Shown here: positions 1 through 5,599 of the stretch, one piece after another
Position numbering within the stretch: the first letter of the stretch is position 1
Layout of the letters: each line of letters opens with the position of its first letter
NCBI GenBank assembly: GCA_002490525.1
Contig: DKUE01000030.1
Coordinates: 1-35,323, forward strand
Reading direction: 5' to 3'
DNA length: 35,323 nt
Source: Ruminococcaceae bacterium UBA7212
Lineage (GTDB): Bacteria > Bacillota > Clostridia > Oscillospirales > Acutalibacteraceae
Notes under the pieces: generated by a model
Seen by the model: the letters and a program-made list of their open reading frames with translations, nothing else
Database searches by the model: none
What the model was told of the DNA's origin: nothing
Made by a program: the position numbers and the translations under genes

Positions 1-276
1 GTTTGCTTTATAATATTTATTAGGGATTGTAAAGTCCGTATACCCTTTAAAAACAGACGTACCAGTATTTACACCTACCGAAACATAATCTGTAATGTCT
101 TCGGAAATCTGCGCTGTCGGCACCCGATATGTAGCGTGCCAGTCCATTTCAAGAGTATTAATAGATAAATTCTGTGCCGCGCTAGCGGAGAATATGCAAC
201 TTTGGAATACGAATACCGCGCAAAGCAAAAAGCAAAAGAATGCAGACCACCGAGAGCGTGAGCGACAATGAAACAT
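1..276 (-). CDS. Secreted phage protein with signal peptide, C-terminus beyond window edge
   Basis: An open frame runs without a stop from about 300 to the left edge. The chosen start (ATG at 276) gives an n-region rich in Arg/His (CRSRSRW), a hydrophobic core (AFFCFLLCAVFVF) and a likely signal peptidase site after FSASA, followed by a polar mature region. A G-rich GTGGGGTG sits about 10 bases upstream; an in-frame ATG at 300 is the alternative. The signal peptide is encoded in a different frame from the C-terminal membrane segment of the preceding gene, an overlap of roughly 95 bases. By position after the assembly ATPase and the anchored protein, it could be a virion tip or adsorption protein, but no family is recognised. 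The protein is partial. Confidence 0.6.
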   Translation of the reverse strand, partial: MFHCRSRSRWSAFFCFLLCAVFVFQSCIFSASAAQNLSINTLEMDWHATYRVPTAQISEDITDYVSVGVNTGTSVFKGYTDFTIPNKYYKAN

Positions 277-673
277 AATTTGAATACACCCCACTTTCAT
301 AACCAAAATCGGGTTGAAGGGCAACCCCAGTAAATTTCGCGTTCGTATAAATATGCTCATACACATCCACCGACAAACGACCGTTGAAAGACTCCGTCCG
401 TACACGTTCTGAATTATTTGCCGTGCTCGAACTGGAATAATTACCCGTACGAATCACATATCGCACCGAATCGGCAGGAACTGTATAGGAATACCCGCCG
501 TTCGCCGTTATAGGCTGTTTTGAAAACACAATGTATAAATCAGGGGTCGCTGTATTTCCCCAACCGCTGTTATTCGTATTTGTGTACGTATATGCGATAT
601 AATGCGAATATCCCAAATCTGCCATAGTCGGGATTAAAGATTTTAAATATTGTTCTTGTGCAGTAGAAAACAT
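182..673 (-). CDS. Candidate minor coat protein with C-terminal membrane anchor
   Basis: About 163 residues. The start at 673 (MFSTAQEQY) is chosen because AAGGAG lies 5-8 bases upstream; the longer in-frame reading would place that site inside the gene. There is no N-terminal signal peptide. A soluble region rich in Tyr, Ser, Thr and Asn is followed by one strong hydrophobic segment near the C-terminus (SLSLTLSVVCILLLFAL) and a basic tail (RGIRIPKLHILR), a stop-transfer layout. The gene follows a hairpin and the 47-residue membrane protein. The layout resembles virion end proteins of filamentous phages that are held in the membrane before assembly. No sequence family is recognised, so the role is inferred from context. 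Confidence 0.6.
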   Translation of the reverse strand: MFSTAQEQYLKSLIPTMADLGYSHYIAYTYTNTNNSGWGNTATPDLYIVFSKQPITANGGYSYTVPADSVRYVIRTGNYSSSSTANNSERVRTESFNGRLSVDVYEHIYTNAKFTGVALQPDFGYESGVYSNYVSLSLTLSVVCILLLFALRGIRIPKLHILR

Positions 674-692
674 AAAAACTCCTTTTCTCAAA

Positions 693-731
693 CGCGCTTT
701 TTCTCGAGCTACGCAAACGAGAAAAAGCGCG
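693..731 (-). terminator. 14-bp stem-loop between phage genes
   Basis: A perfect inverted repeat with arms 693-706 and 718-731 and an 11-base loop separates the 47-residue gene from the anchored protein gene. On the leftward transcript it is followed after only a few bases by the AAGGAG ribosome binding site at about 680, with no clear U-run. It may be an attenuator, an RNA-processing or stability structure, or a weak terminator that lowers expression of the tip proteins. Confidence 0.6.
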
Positions 732-739
732 CAAAAAGA

Positions 740-883
740 CTATCCGATTTTCAAGCCGATACCCGAAAATGCCGTAACAATAGTATTGATAGCAACAACA
801 GCCAAAGCCATAAAGCCAGCATATATACCAGCGTGTGACATTAAATCTGCCAAAAACAACAACACAGGGTCTGTAATATTCAT
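740..883 (-). CDS. 47-residue phage membrane protein
   Basis: A small open frame with an excellent GGAGGTGA site directly upstream. Its ATG (883) overlaps the TGA of the Zot-like gene as ATGA, so translation is probably coupled. The product has a short acidic start (MNITDPVLLF), a hydrophobic stretch (YAGFMALAVVAINTIVTAF) and a C-terminal GLKIG. Size and topology resemble the tiny minor coat proteins (pVII/pIX type) or the pXI-like partner of the assembly ATPase in Ff phages. The assignment to any of these is inferred; there is no recognisable homology. Confidence 0.7.
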   Translation of the reverse strand: MNITDPVLLFLADLMSHAGIYAGFMALAVVAINTIVTAFSGIGLKIG

Positions 884-1719
884 TTTTTCACCTCCACAGT
901 CGGAGCAGTCAAAACCACTATTTCAGGGTCACGCGGTTTTTCTTTCCACTCATTCATATATCGCTTCATTTTTTGATACGTGTCGTATTCGTTGTACATT
1001 TCGGGACTATGTGCAAACCAAATATTCTTTAAAACCGAACAATGCAATTTGCCATTTTCCTCATAGCTATTCTGATTGTCTATTAGCTGGTTACGTTGAA
1101 TAACCCCGAAATAGTTACGACAATTAACCACAAAATGGCACTGTTGCCGCAAAGCTATATGCATACGCATATATTTTTGTGACGTTCCAATGATAAAAAC
1201 GCGCTGTTTTCGCGCCTGCGACAATTCAATGAAATAATTCATATCAATGTTTTTAGATTCCATAGAGTTTAACTCTAAGTGAATTTCATCAATCAAAAAT
1301 ATAACACCTAATTTGCCATTTTTAACGTACTTAAGGCTATCCAATCCTTGATACTCAACGACAACGCCATAATGCTGACCGTCATATAGCGTTTTCTCGG
1401 TTATTTCTTCGCCGTCAATATCAGAATACAATGTCAACTTGTCACCATTTTTATATAAATGCGCATTAAACGGATGATTTTTCAATGCAACATTCGTGCA
1501 CAAAATACACATCGGATACTTGCGCAACAAATTCAAAACCAACTGGACAGCCGAAAGCGTCTTGCCGTCACCCTGCGCACCACAAAAACACATAATACCC
1601 TCGGGACGAAAATAGAACGGATTATCGAGATAAAAGTCGTGTTTATATTGCAAAGTACGGAAAATATCATTGATAAAATTACCCTCGGGTTTCAAGGCTT
1701 CTTTATCACAATATATCAC
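880..1719 (-). CDS. Zot/pI-like filamentous phage assembly ATPase
   Basis: 279 residues with a GTG start (1719) preceded by GAGGTGA. The Walker A motif GAQGDGKT is at residues 47-54 and the Walker B motif VIFLIDEIH at about 139-147. The following QARKQRVFIIGTSQ segment matches the sensor region of the Zot family, P-loop ATPases that drive extrusion and assembly of filamentous virions at the membrane (pI in Ff phages). Unlike Vibrio Zot and Ff pI, no obvious transmembrane helix or periplasmic domain follows the ATPase core: the C-terminal 70 residues are polar. The gene overlaps its upstream neighbour by 14 bases and its downstream neighbour by 4. It is named after a toxin, but there is no reason to infer toxicity here. 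Confidence 0.85.
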   Translation of the reverse strand: MIYCDKEALKPEGNFINDIFRTLQYKHDFYLDNPFYFRPEGIMCFCGAQGDGKTLSAVQLVLNLLRKYPMCILCTNVALKNHPFNAHLYKNGDKLTLYSDIDGEEITEKTLYDGQHYGVVVEYQGLDSLKYVKNGKLGVIFLIDEIHLELNSMESKNIDMNYFIELSQARKQRVFIIGTSQKYMRMHIALRQQCHFVVNCRNYFGVIQRNQLIDNQNSYEENGKLHCSVLKNIWFAHSPEMYNEYDTYQKMKRYMNEWKEKPRDPEIVVLTAPTVEVKK

Positions 1720-1864
1720 GGCTATTCACCTCATCTACGGGGTGCGAAATTGCGTTTTTGCGCAATTCCAATATTTTCGCCCAACAAGCAACACCACGCA
1801 TTAGCGGACGCAACAGCAACAGCATACAAACAGATAATGTAACGAAAAAAATTTGAACACCCAT
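1706..1864 (-). CDS. 52-residue phage membrane protein
   Basis: A short frame with AAAGGAG about 7 bases before the ATG at 1864. The N-terminal half is hydrophobic (MGVQIFFVTLSVCMLLLL), followed by Arg-containing and amphipathic sequence, so it is predicted to be a single-span protein. It lies directly after the coat-gene terminator and overlaps the GTG start of the assembly ATPase gene by 14 bases, so the two are probably translated together. Possible roles are a minor coat protein or an assembly cofactor. No family is recognised. Confidence 0.7.
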   Translation of the reverse strand: MGVQIFFVTLSVCMLLLLRPLMRGVACWAKILELRKNAISHPVDEVNSRDIL

Positions 1865-1899
1865 TTTCAAAACTCCTTTGATAATTTTACAAAATCAAA

Positions 1900-1923
1900 G
1901 GGGCACGGCGTAAACCGTACCCC
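1900..1923 (-). terminator. Terminator hairpin after coat gene
   Basis: Arms 1900-1908 and 1915-1923 pair over 9 positions on the leftward RNA (one G-U pair) with a 6-base loop, followed by a T-rich stretch (TTTGATTTTG). The hairpin lies 19 bases beyond the coat-like stop codon. A terminator directly after the major coat gene is a known layout in Ff phages, where it keeps coat mRNA in excess over assembly mRNA. A second 7-bp stem (1934-1951) covers the coat stop codon. Confidence 0.75.
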
Positions 1924-1941
1924 TCCGCCGTCAGTCTATCA

Positions 1942-2169
1942 TCAGATAGACAACTTACCACGCGCAAACGCATTGACAGTAACCTTCGTGACTTTTCGGA
2001 CGCCCCACCACGCGAGGAAGAGCAAAGTCGCCGAACCCATACACGCCGCAAGAATCGCCGCAACATTGGTAATATTCAAAACCGCTGTTACAGAATCCAA
2101 TACAGACTTAGCCGCCGCTACAGCTTCTGCACTGCCAGTCGGCACCTCAAGAGTATATACACCCGCCAT
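1942..2169 (-). CDS. Major coat protein-like (pVIII-like)
   Basis: 75 residues from the ATG at 2169, chosen because GGAGGTG lies 6 bases upstream; a longer frame starting at 2184 would place that site inside the gene. The layout is that of a filamentous phage major coat protein: an amphipathic, weakly acidic N-terminal part (residues about 14-32, Ala-rich), a strongly hydrophobic helix (VAAILAACMGSATLLFLAWW) and a basic C-terminal tail (VRKVTKVTVNAFARGK) that would face the DNA. No classical cleavable signal peptide is evident, so the protein may insert without processing. The strong ribosome binding site, the following terminator and the position next to the DNA-binding protein support the call. 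Confirmation needs structure prediction or virion proteomics. Confidence 0.7.
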   Translation of the reverse strand: MAGVYTLEVPTGSAEAVAAAKSVLDSVTAVLNITNVAAILAACMGSATLLFLAWWGVRKVTKVTVNAFARGKLSI

Positions 2170-2192
2170 TTCAAACACCTCCAAAAATTTAT

Positions 2193-2441
2193 TTATGAAT
2201 TTGACGTAACCGCGCGGAACATCACGCCATAATCACCTGAATAAATATCACAAACAATTTCTACTTCGTCACCAAATTTCATATTATTTGCGTTCACACC
2301 TGTAATCTTTACGGCATTATCGCCATCAAAGACTAAAATCTGATACACGGTTTCATCCGTGTAGTTGCCTGCGTTATCCTTTTTCTTGTAATTTTTGGTG
2401 CACAAAAAGCGCCCTCGAATCGTACATCTTGCATTGGCCAT
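2193..2441 (-). CDS. Small ssDNA-binding protein, pV-like (putative)
   Basis: 82 residues, start at 2441 with AAGGAG 7 bases upstream. The sequence is predicted to be mainly beta strand, with alternating hydrophobic residues (CTIRGRFLCT, TVYQILVFDGDNAVKITGV, DEVEIVCDIYSG) and basic and aromatic residues, as expected of a compact OB-fold. It lies between small membrane genes and the coat gene, where inoviruses often carry the single-stranded-DNA-binding protein (gene V) that coats the replicated genome before assembly. Fold and position support the role; no specific family signature was recognised. Confidence 0.6.
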   Translation of the reverse strand: MANARCTIRGRFLCTKNYKKKDNAGNYTDETVYQILVFDGDNAVKITGVNANNMKFGDEVEIVCDIYSGDYGVMFRAVTSNS

Positions 2442-2447
2442 TTTTTC

Positions 2448-2597
2448 TTACTCCTTTTCTTCGAAATCTTTACGCTGCAAAAACATTTTTTTGACTTCAA
2501 TCGCTAACGCCTGTGCGCTTCGCGAAATCATCACGACTGTAAACACGGAAGAAATTACTACCGATATGCCCACAGCGATTGCAATGGTTTGAATCAT
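2448..2597 (-). CDS. 49-residue phage membrane protein
   Basis: A short frame with a near-perfect AGGAGGTGA ribosome binding site. Its ATG (2597) overlaps the TGA of the upstream gene (ATGA coupling). The product has one hydrophobic N-terminal helix (IAIAVGISVVISSVFTVVMI) followed by a charged helix ending in KDFEEKE. The layout resembles a signal-anchor protein. Its function is unknown; the gene precedes the DNA-binding protein gene by 6 bases. Confidence 0.7.
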   Translation of the reverse strand: MIQTIAIAVGISVVISSVFTVVMISRSAQALAIEVKKMFLQRKDFEEKE

Positions 2598-2803
2598 TTC
2601 TTATCACCTCCTGCCCGTTTTTCAAGAATTTTCGCTTTAATCTTTGAATAGGTCAGTTTTGGAATCTCTAACATATCAGTTATGAAATTACATAACCAAA
2701 TACCGCCACAAAGACCAACCGAGATACCAAAAAAGAAAGCAATTGAACCCAAACCTAAAACCATTTGAGAAATAAAGGAAATTACTTCCGCACTTAATCC
2801 CAT
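2594..2803 (-). CDS. 69-residue phage membrane protein, first gene of the leftward operon
   Basis: The start at 2803 (MGLSAEVIS) has GGGGTGA upstream. A longer in-frame start at 2875 is rejected because it lies upstream of the expected transcription start and at the operator. The product has a long hydrophobic stretch (residues about 8-40, with FFFGISVGLCGGIWLC) that could span the membrane once or form a hairpin, then a basic tail (KIKAKILEKRAGGDKK). It is the first gene after the repressed promoter, so it should be made early. No family is recognised. Confidence 0.65.
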   Translation of the reverse strand: MGLSAEVISFISQMVLGLGSIAFFFGISVGLCGGIWLCNFITDMLEIPKLTYSKIKAKILEKRAGGDKK

Positions 2804-2836
2804 TTGCTCACCCCTTTGAATAATTGGTGTTACGAA

Positions 2837-2911
2837 GCATTCAAACAAATGCTTCACTGTGCATAATTTTAGCATTCAAATGAATGCCTGTCAATGCATT
2901 TATTTGAATGC
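2837..2911. promoter_or_regulatory. Three-copy 16-bp operator array of the phage switch
   Basis: Three copies of the inverted repeat GCATTC-N4-GAATGC, two of them with one mismatch in an arm, lie at 2837-2852, 2872-2887 and 2896-2911. Centre spacings are 35 and 24 bp. The middle copy fills the spacer of the leftward promoter. The right copy lies between the leftward -35 and the rightward -10, and the left copy is just downstream of the leftward start. They are very probably binding sites of the adjacent Xre repressor. Confidence 0.8.
2866..2894 (-). promoter_or_regulatory. Leftward phage operon promoter
   Basis: On the minus strand a perfect TTGACA (2889-2894) is followed by a 17-base spacer and TAAAAT (2866-2871). 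The spacer is almost exactly the middle operator, so repressor binding would block sigma-factor access. The predicted start near 2858 precedes the 69-residue gene by about 55 bases. Confidence 0.8.
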
Positions 2912-2915
2912 ATAG

Positions 2916-2921
2916 TATAAT
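2916..2921 (+). promoter_or_regulatory. -10 element of the repressor promoter
   Basis: A perfect TATAAT lies 33 bases before the repressor ATG. The -35 region is poor and overlaps operator 3 (2896-2911), which suggests the repressor may regulate its own promoter, either by repression or by activation as in other phage switches. Confidence 0.55.
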
Positions 2922-2954
2922 CTACTTATCAAACAAAAGAGGTAAAAAAAAATT

Positions 2955-3179
2955 ATGCATTATACACAAAGAATGGAAGATTTAAGAAAAGACAAAGACC
3001 TAAAACAAGAGGCTGTAGCAATTACACTAAATATAACAAGGCAACAATATCAATTATACGAAAGCGGAAAAAGGAAACTACCAATAGACCAACTAATGAC
3101 ACTTTGCAAATTCTACAACGTATCCGCCGACTACATACTCGGATTCACAAACGAATACAAACCACTACCAAAGAAATAA
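2955..3179 (+). CDS. Xre-family phage repressor (HTH_3)
   Basis: 74 residues consisting of little more than one helix-turn-helix domain (residues about 5-65): DLKQEAVAITLNITRQQYQLY followed by ESGKRKLPIDQL and the closing NVSADYILG typical of this family. AGAGG lies upstream. There is no C-terminal dimerisation or peptidase domain, so RecA-stimulated self-cleavage like LexA/CI is not expected. The gene is divergent from the phage operon, separated by an array of three inverted repeats, and followed by its own terminator. It probably maintains lysogeny by repressing the leftward promoter. It is more AT-rich than the flanking host genes. Confidence 0.85.
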   Translation: MHYTQRMEDLRKDKDLKQEAVAITLNITRQQYQLYESGKRKLPIDQLMTLCKFYNVSADYILGFTNEYKPLPKK

Positions 3180-3184
3180 ACAAT

Positions 3185-3214
3185 AACCGTCTGCAAGCGA
3201 TTACAGACGGTTTT
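3185..3214 (+). terminator. Repressor gene terminator
   Basis: A 9-bp perfect stem (3185-3193 with 3204-3212) with a 10-base loop and a short T-run begins 6 bases after the repressor stop codon. Confidence 0.75.
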
Positions 3215-3388
3215 ATAATTTATAGTGTTTACCCATTATAGAATAGCTAAAAAGCTCATACAACCCCGCAGAAACAATATTTCGGCACATTCAAGAAGAA
3301 TTATTACTATGTTTTCTTTATTTTGTATAATTATAGTCGTAATAATCAAAATTGTAAACTCATCTCCTATTTTCATATTTAAAACAAT

Positions 3389-3424
3389 AAACAAACCTAA
3401 GATTATTCGTTCTTAGGTTTGTTT
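3389..3424. terminator. Bidirectional terminator at prophage-host border
   Basis: A 13-bp perfect stem (3389-3401 with 3412-3424) and 10-base loop with T-rich flanks on both strands. It lies 31 bases beyond the stop codon of the leftward cytidylate-kinase-like gene and probably ends the liv transcript. The AT-rich stretch 3215-3388 between the two terminators holds no convincing gene and should contain the prophage attachment junction. Confidence 0.75.
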
Positions 3425-3455
3425 TTACGAATAACTTATGCAATTGAAACGAAGG

Positions 3456-4094
3456 CTATACTGTGATTACATCCGAACCGAATTTAATTTCTAAATATGC
3501 TTTGATAAAATCCGCCGATTTTTCGAAACCGAGCTTGGAACTGTCTAAGCACAATTCATAGTTTCGGTAATCATTCCACTCGCGGCACGTATAATAACGA
3601 TAGTACTCGCTTCTGTGCTTGTTGATTTTTTTGATTTTTTTCGCTGCTTCACGCTCGTTCAGCGGTTCAAGTGCCATCACATTCTTGACGCATTCTGTCA
3701 TCGGCGCCCAAACAAAGGCATCTACAACATTTTCACGTTCCCTTAAAATAAAGTCGGCGCATCTGCCGACAATAATACAGGATTCTTTGTCTGCAAGCTC
3801 TTTAATAATTTTTGCCTGATAGTTAAACAGATTCTCATCCGATACAAAATCATCGCTTTCGGGCGGAATCAGTTCACCGGTATACCGGCGTGTAGGCGGG
3901 TCAAAAAAGCCTTTTCGGACTTTCTCATCCAGTTTTCCGAATAACTCCAAATTGATTCCGCTTTCCTCCGAAGCCATATAAATCAATTCGCGGTCGTAAA
4001 ACGGAACATGCAATTTTTCGGAAAGTATCTTTCCGATTGTTCTGCCACCGCTACCATACCCTCTTGCAATCGTGATTACAAATTTACTGCTCAT
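3456..4094 (-). CDS. Cytidylate kinase-like family protein
   Basis: About 212 residues. It has the family's glycine-rich N-terminal loop (ARGYGSGGRTIGK), followed by LHVPFYDRELI, the IIVGRCADFILRE segment and the C-terminal YYRYYTCREWNDYRNYELCLD segment of this family. These are P-loop proteins related to CMP kinase but distinct from the housekeeping Cmk; their substrate is generally unknown. Start at 4094 (MSSKFVITIARG); a GTG at 4103 is in frame but too close to the AAAGG motif. The gene lies 20 bases after livF and is probably the last gene of the transporter operon, which makes a role tied to transport or nutrient status possible. No signal peptide, cytoplasmic. Confidence 0.8.
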   Translation of the reverse strand: MSSKFVITIARGYGSGGRTIGKILSEKLHVPFYDRELIYMASEESGINLELFGKLDEKVRKGFFDPPTRRYTGELIPPESDDFVSDENLFNYQAKIIKELADKESCIIVGRCADFILRERENVVDAFVWAPMTECVKNVMALEPLNEREAAKKIKKINKHRSEYYRYYTCREWNDYRNYELCLDSSKLGFEKSADFIKAYLEIKFGSDVITV

Positions 4095-4114
4095 AAACCG
4101 CACCAGCCTTTCAA

Positions 4115-4825
4115 TTATTCGCCAAGATACGCTTTTTTAACAGAATCGTCATTCATCAAATCCGATGCCTTGCCCGAAAGCGTAATATTGCCCGTTTCCA
4201 AAACGTAAGCCCTGTCCGCAATAGAAAGTGCTTTTTTTGCATTTTGTTCAACCAACAATACGGTTGTGCCGCTCTCACTAATCACCTTAATAATATCAAA
4301 TATTTCCGAAACAAGCAAGGGCGAAAGTCCCATTGAAGGTTCATCCATTAAAATAATACGTGGCTTACTCATTAACGCGCGCCCCATTGCCAGCATTTGC
4401 TGTTCGCCGCCTGACAGGGTACCGGCAATTTGATTTTTACGTTCTTCAAGTCGCGGGAAACGGTCGTAAACCATTTGCAATGATTCGACAATTTCCGCCT
4501 TATTTTTGCGTGTATACGCACCGAGTTTTAAATTTTCCAAAACACTTAACTGTGCAAATACGCGCCGTCCTTCCGGTACGTGCGCCATGCCCATTGATAC
4601 AATTTTATGTGCAGGCGTTTTCGTTAATTCCTTACCTTCAAAAAGGATACTCCCCTTCTCTGCCGGAATTAACCCTGTAATGGTATGCAAAATAGTGGTT
4701 TTTCCCGCACCGTTTGCACCAATCAAGGCAATGACTTCGCCCTGATTCACCTCAAACGATACGCCTTTAATCGCACGAATCACACCGTAACAGACCTCAA
4801 GATCTTTGATTTCAAGCATTGCCAT
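4115..4825 (-). CDS. livF: Branched-chain amino acid ABC transporter ATPase LivF
   Basis: 236 residues. It carries Walker A GANGAGKTT, the Q-loop region, signature LSGGEQQMLAMGRAL and Walker B ILMDEPSMGLSP, the last being characteristic of LivF. One of two cytoplasmic ATPases that power uptake through LivH-LivM. The start at 4825 follows AGAGGATAACAGCT. It is 15 bases from livG in the same orientation. Full length for the family. Confidence 0.95.
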   Translation of the reverse strand: MAMLEIKDLEVCYGVIRAIKGVSFEVNQGEVIALIGANGAGKTTILHTITGLIPAEKGSILFEGKELTKTPAHKIVSMGMAHVPEGRRVFAQLSVLENLKLGAYTRKNKAEIVESLQMVYDRFPRLEERKNQIAGTLSGGEQQMLAMGRALMSKPRIILMDEPSMGLSPLLVSEIFDIIKVISESGTTVLLVEQNAKKALSIADRAYVLETGNITLSGKASDLMNDDSVKKAYLGE

Positions 4826-4840
4826 AGCTGTTATCCTCTC

Positions 4841-5599
4841 TTATTCGCCGAGATAGGCAGTGATAACCTCGGGATTTTGTAACACCTCTGAGGTCTTTCC
4901 GTGCGTCAGTACCTTACCAAAGTTTAGCACGGTTAATTCTTCACAAATACCGGATACCAAACGCATATCGTGTTCGATTAACAAAATTGTCATATCAAAC
5001 TCTTTACGCACATACCGAATTGTATCCATTAACTCCGCCGTTTCATTCGGATTCATGCCTGCCGCAGGTTCATCCAGCAACAAAAGCTTCGGATTTGTAG
5101 CAAGAGCGCGTGCAATTTCCAGCTTTCTTTGCTTACCGTAAGGCAAGTTTGAAGCAAGCACCTCCGCTTCATCCTGCAAATCAAATACCTTTAAAAGCGC
5201 AATAGCCTTTTCATTCATTAATTTCTCTTTTTTGAAATAAGACGGTAATTTCAAAATACCGGCAACTGTGCTGTACCGAATTTGATTATGAAGACCAACC
5301 TTCACATTATCCAGCACCGACATTTGGCGAAACAACCGAATATTCTGAAAGGTTCTGGCTATGCCCATTTTGTTAATGTCAATTTGGCTCTTGCCGGCTA
5401 TACTTTTACCGTCCAGTAAAATATCGCCGTCCGTCGGCTTATAAACGCCTGTCAACATATTAAATACAGTTGTCTTTCCTGCGCCGTTCGGGCCGATTAA
5501 ACCGTATAATGCGCCTTTCTCGATTTGCAGATTAAATTCATCAACTGCGCGCAGTCCGCCGAATTGGATACCGAGGTTTTTTACTTCCAACAATGCCAT
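4841..5599 (-). CDS. livG: Branched-chain amino acid ABC transporter ATPase LivG
   Basis: 252 residues. Walker A GPNGAGKTT, the GIARTFQNIRLF Q-loop region, the family-typical atypical signature LPYGKQRKLEIARAL, Walker B LLLLDEPAAGMNP and H-loop LLIEHDM are all present. The ATG overlaps the livM stop (TAATG), pointing to coupled translation. It partners LivF on the cytoplasmic side of the transporter. Confidence 0.95.
   Translation of the reverse strand: MALLEVKNLGIQFGGLRAVDEFNLQIEKGALYGLIGPNGAGKTTVFNMLTGVYKPTDGDILLDGKSIAGKSQIDINKMGIARTFQNIRLFRQMSVLDNVKVGLHNQIRYSTVAGILKLPSYFKKEKLMNEKAIALLKVFDLQDEAEVLASNLPYGKQRKLEIARALATNPKLLLLDEPAAGMNPNETAELMDTIRYVRKEFDMTILLIEHDMRLVSGICEELTVLNFGKVLTHGKTSEVLQNPEVITAYLGE

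Larger units (their letters stand above)
1..3215. mobile_element. Inovirus-like (filamentous phage) prophage, right part
   Basis: A compact leftward block of very short genes contains a Zot/pI-type ATPase, a major-coat-like protein, a small OB-fold-like DNA-binding protein and several single-span membrane proteins. It ends at a divergent Xre repressor gene and its terminator. That gene content and size range is the hallmark of inoviruses. The element is cut by the left window edge: no replication initiator and no integrase are visible, so either they lie further left or the element depends on host recombinases. No secretin (pIV) gene is visible, which would fit a host without an outer membrane. 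The right boundary is placed between the repressor terminator and the host terminator at 3389 and is inferred, because no att repeat can be tested here. Confidence 0.85.

Noticed and set aside
880..1719. Calling the Zot-like protein a toxin
   Set aside because: The toxin activity of Vibrio Zot is attributed to a C-terminal region that is not visible here; only the phage assembly ATPase domain is supported.
786..2209. Rightward open frames across the phage region
   Set aside because: They run antisense to the well-supported leftward genes and lack good ribosome binding sites and recognisable features.
2594..2875. Longer form (93 residues) of the first phage operon gene
   Set aside because: Its start lies upstream of the predicted transcription start and at the operator; GGGGTGA at the internal ATG (2803) is a much better start.
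3226..3250. dif/attachment site
   Set aside because: Only a short arm-like GTTTAC match; central and distal arm do not fit, so no att site is annotated.
3225..3416. 63-codon rightward open frame with a hydrophobic stretch
   Set aside because: No ribosome binding site, AT-rich biased composition, and its end lies inside the terminator at 3389-3424.
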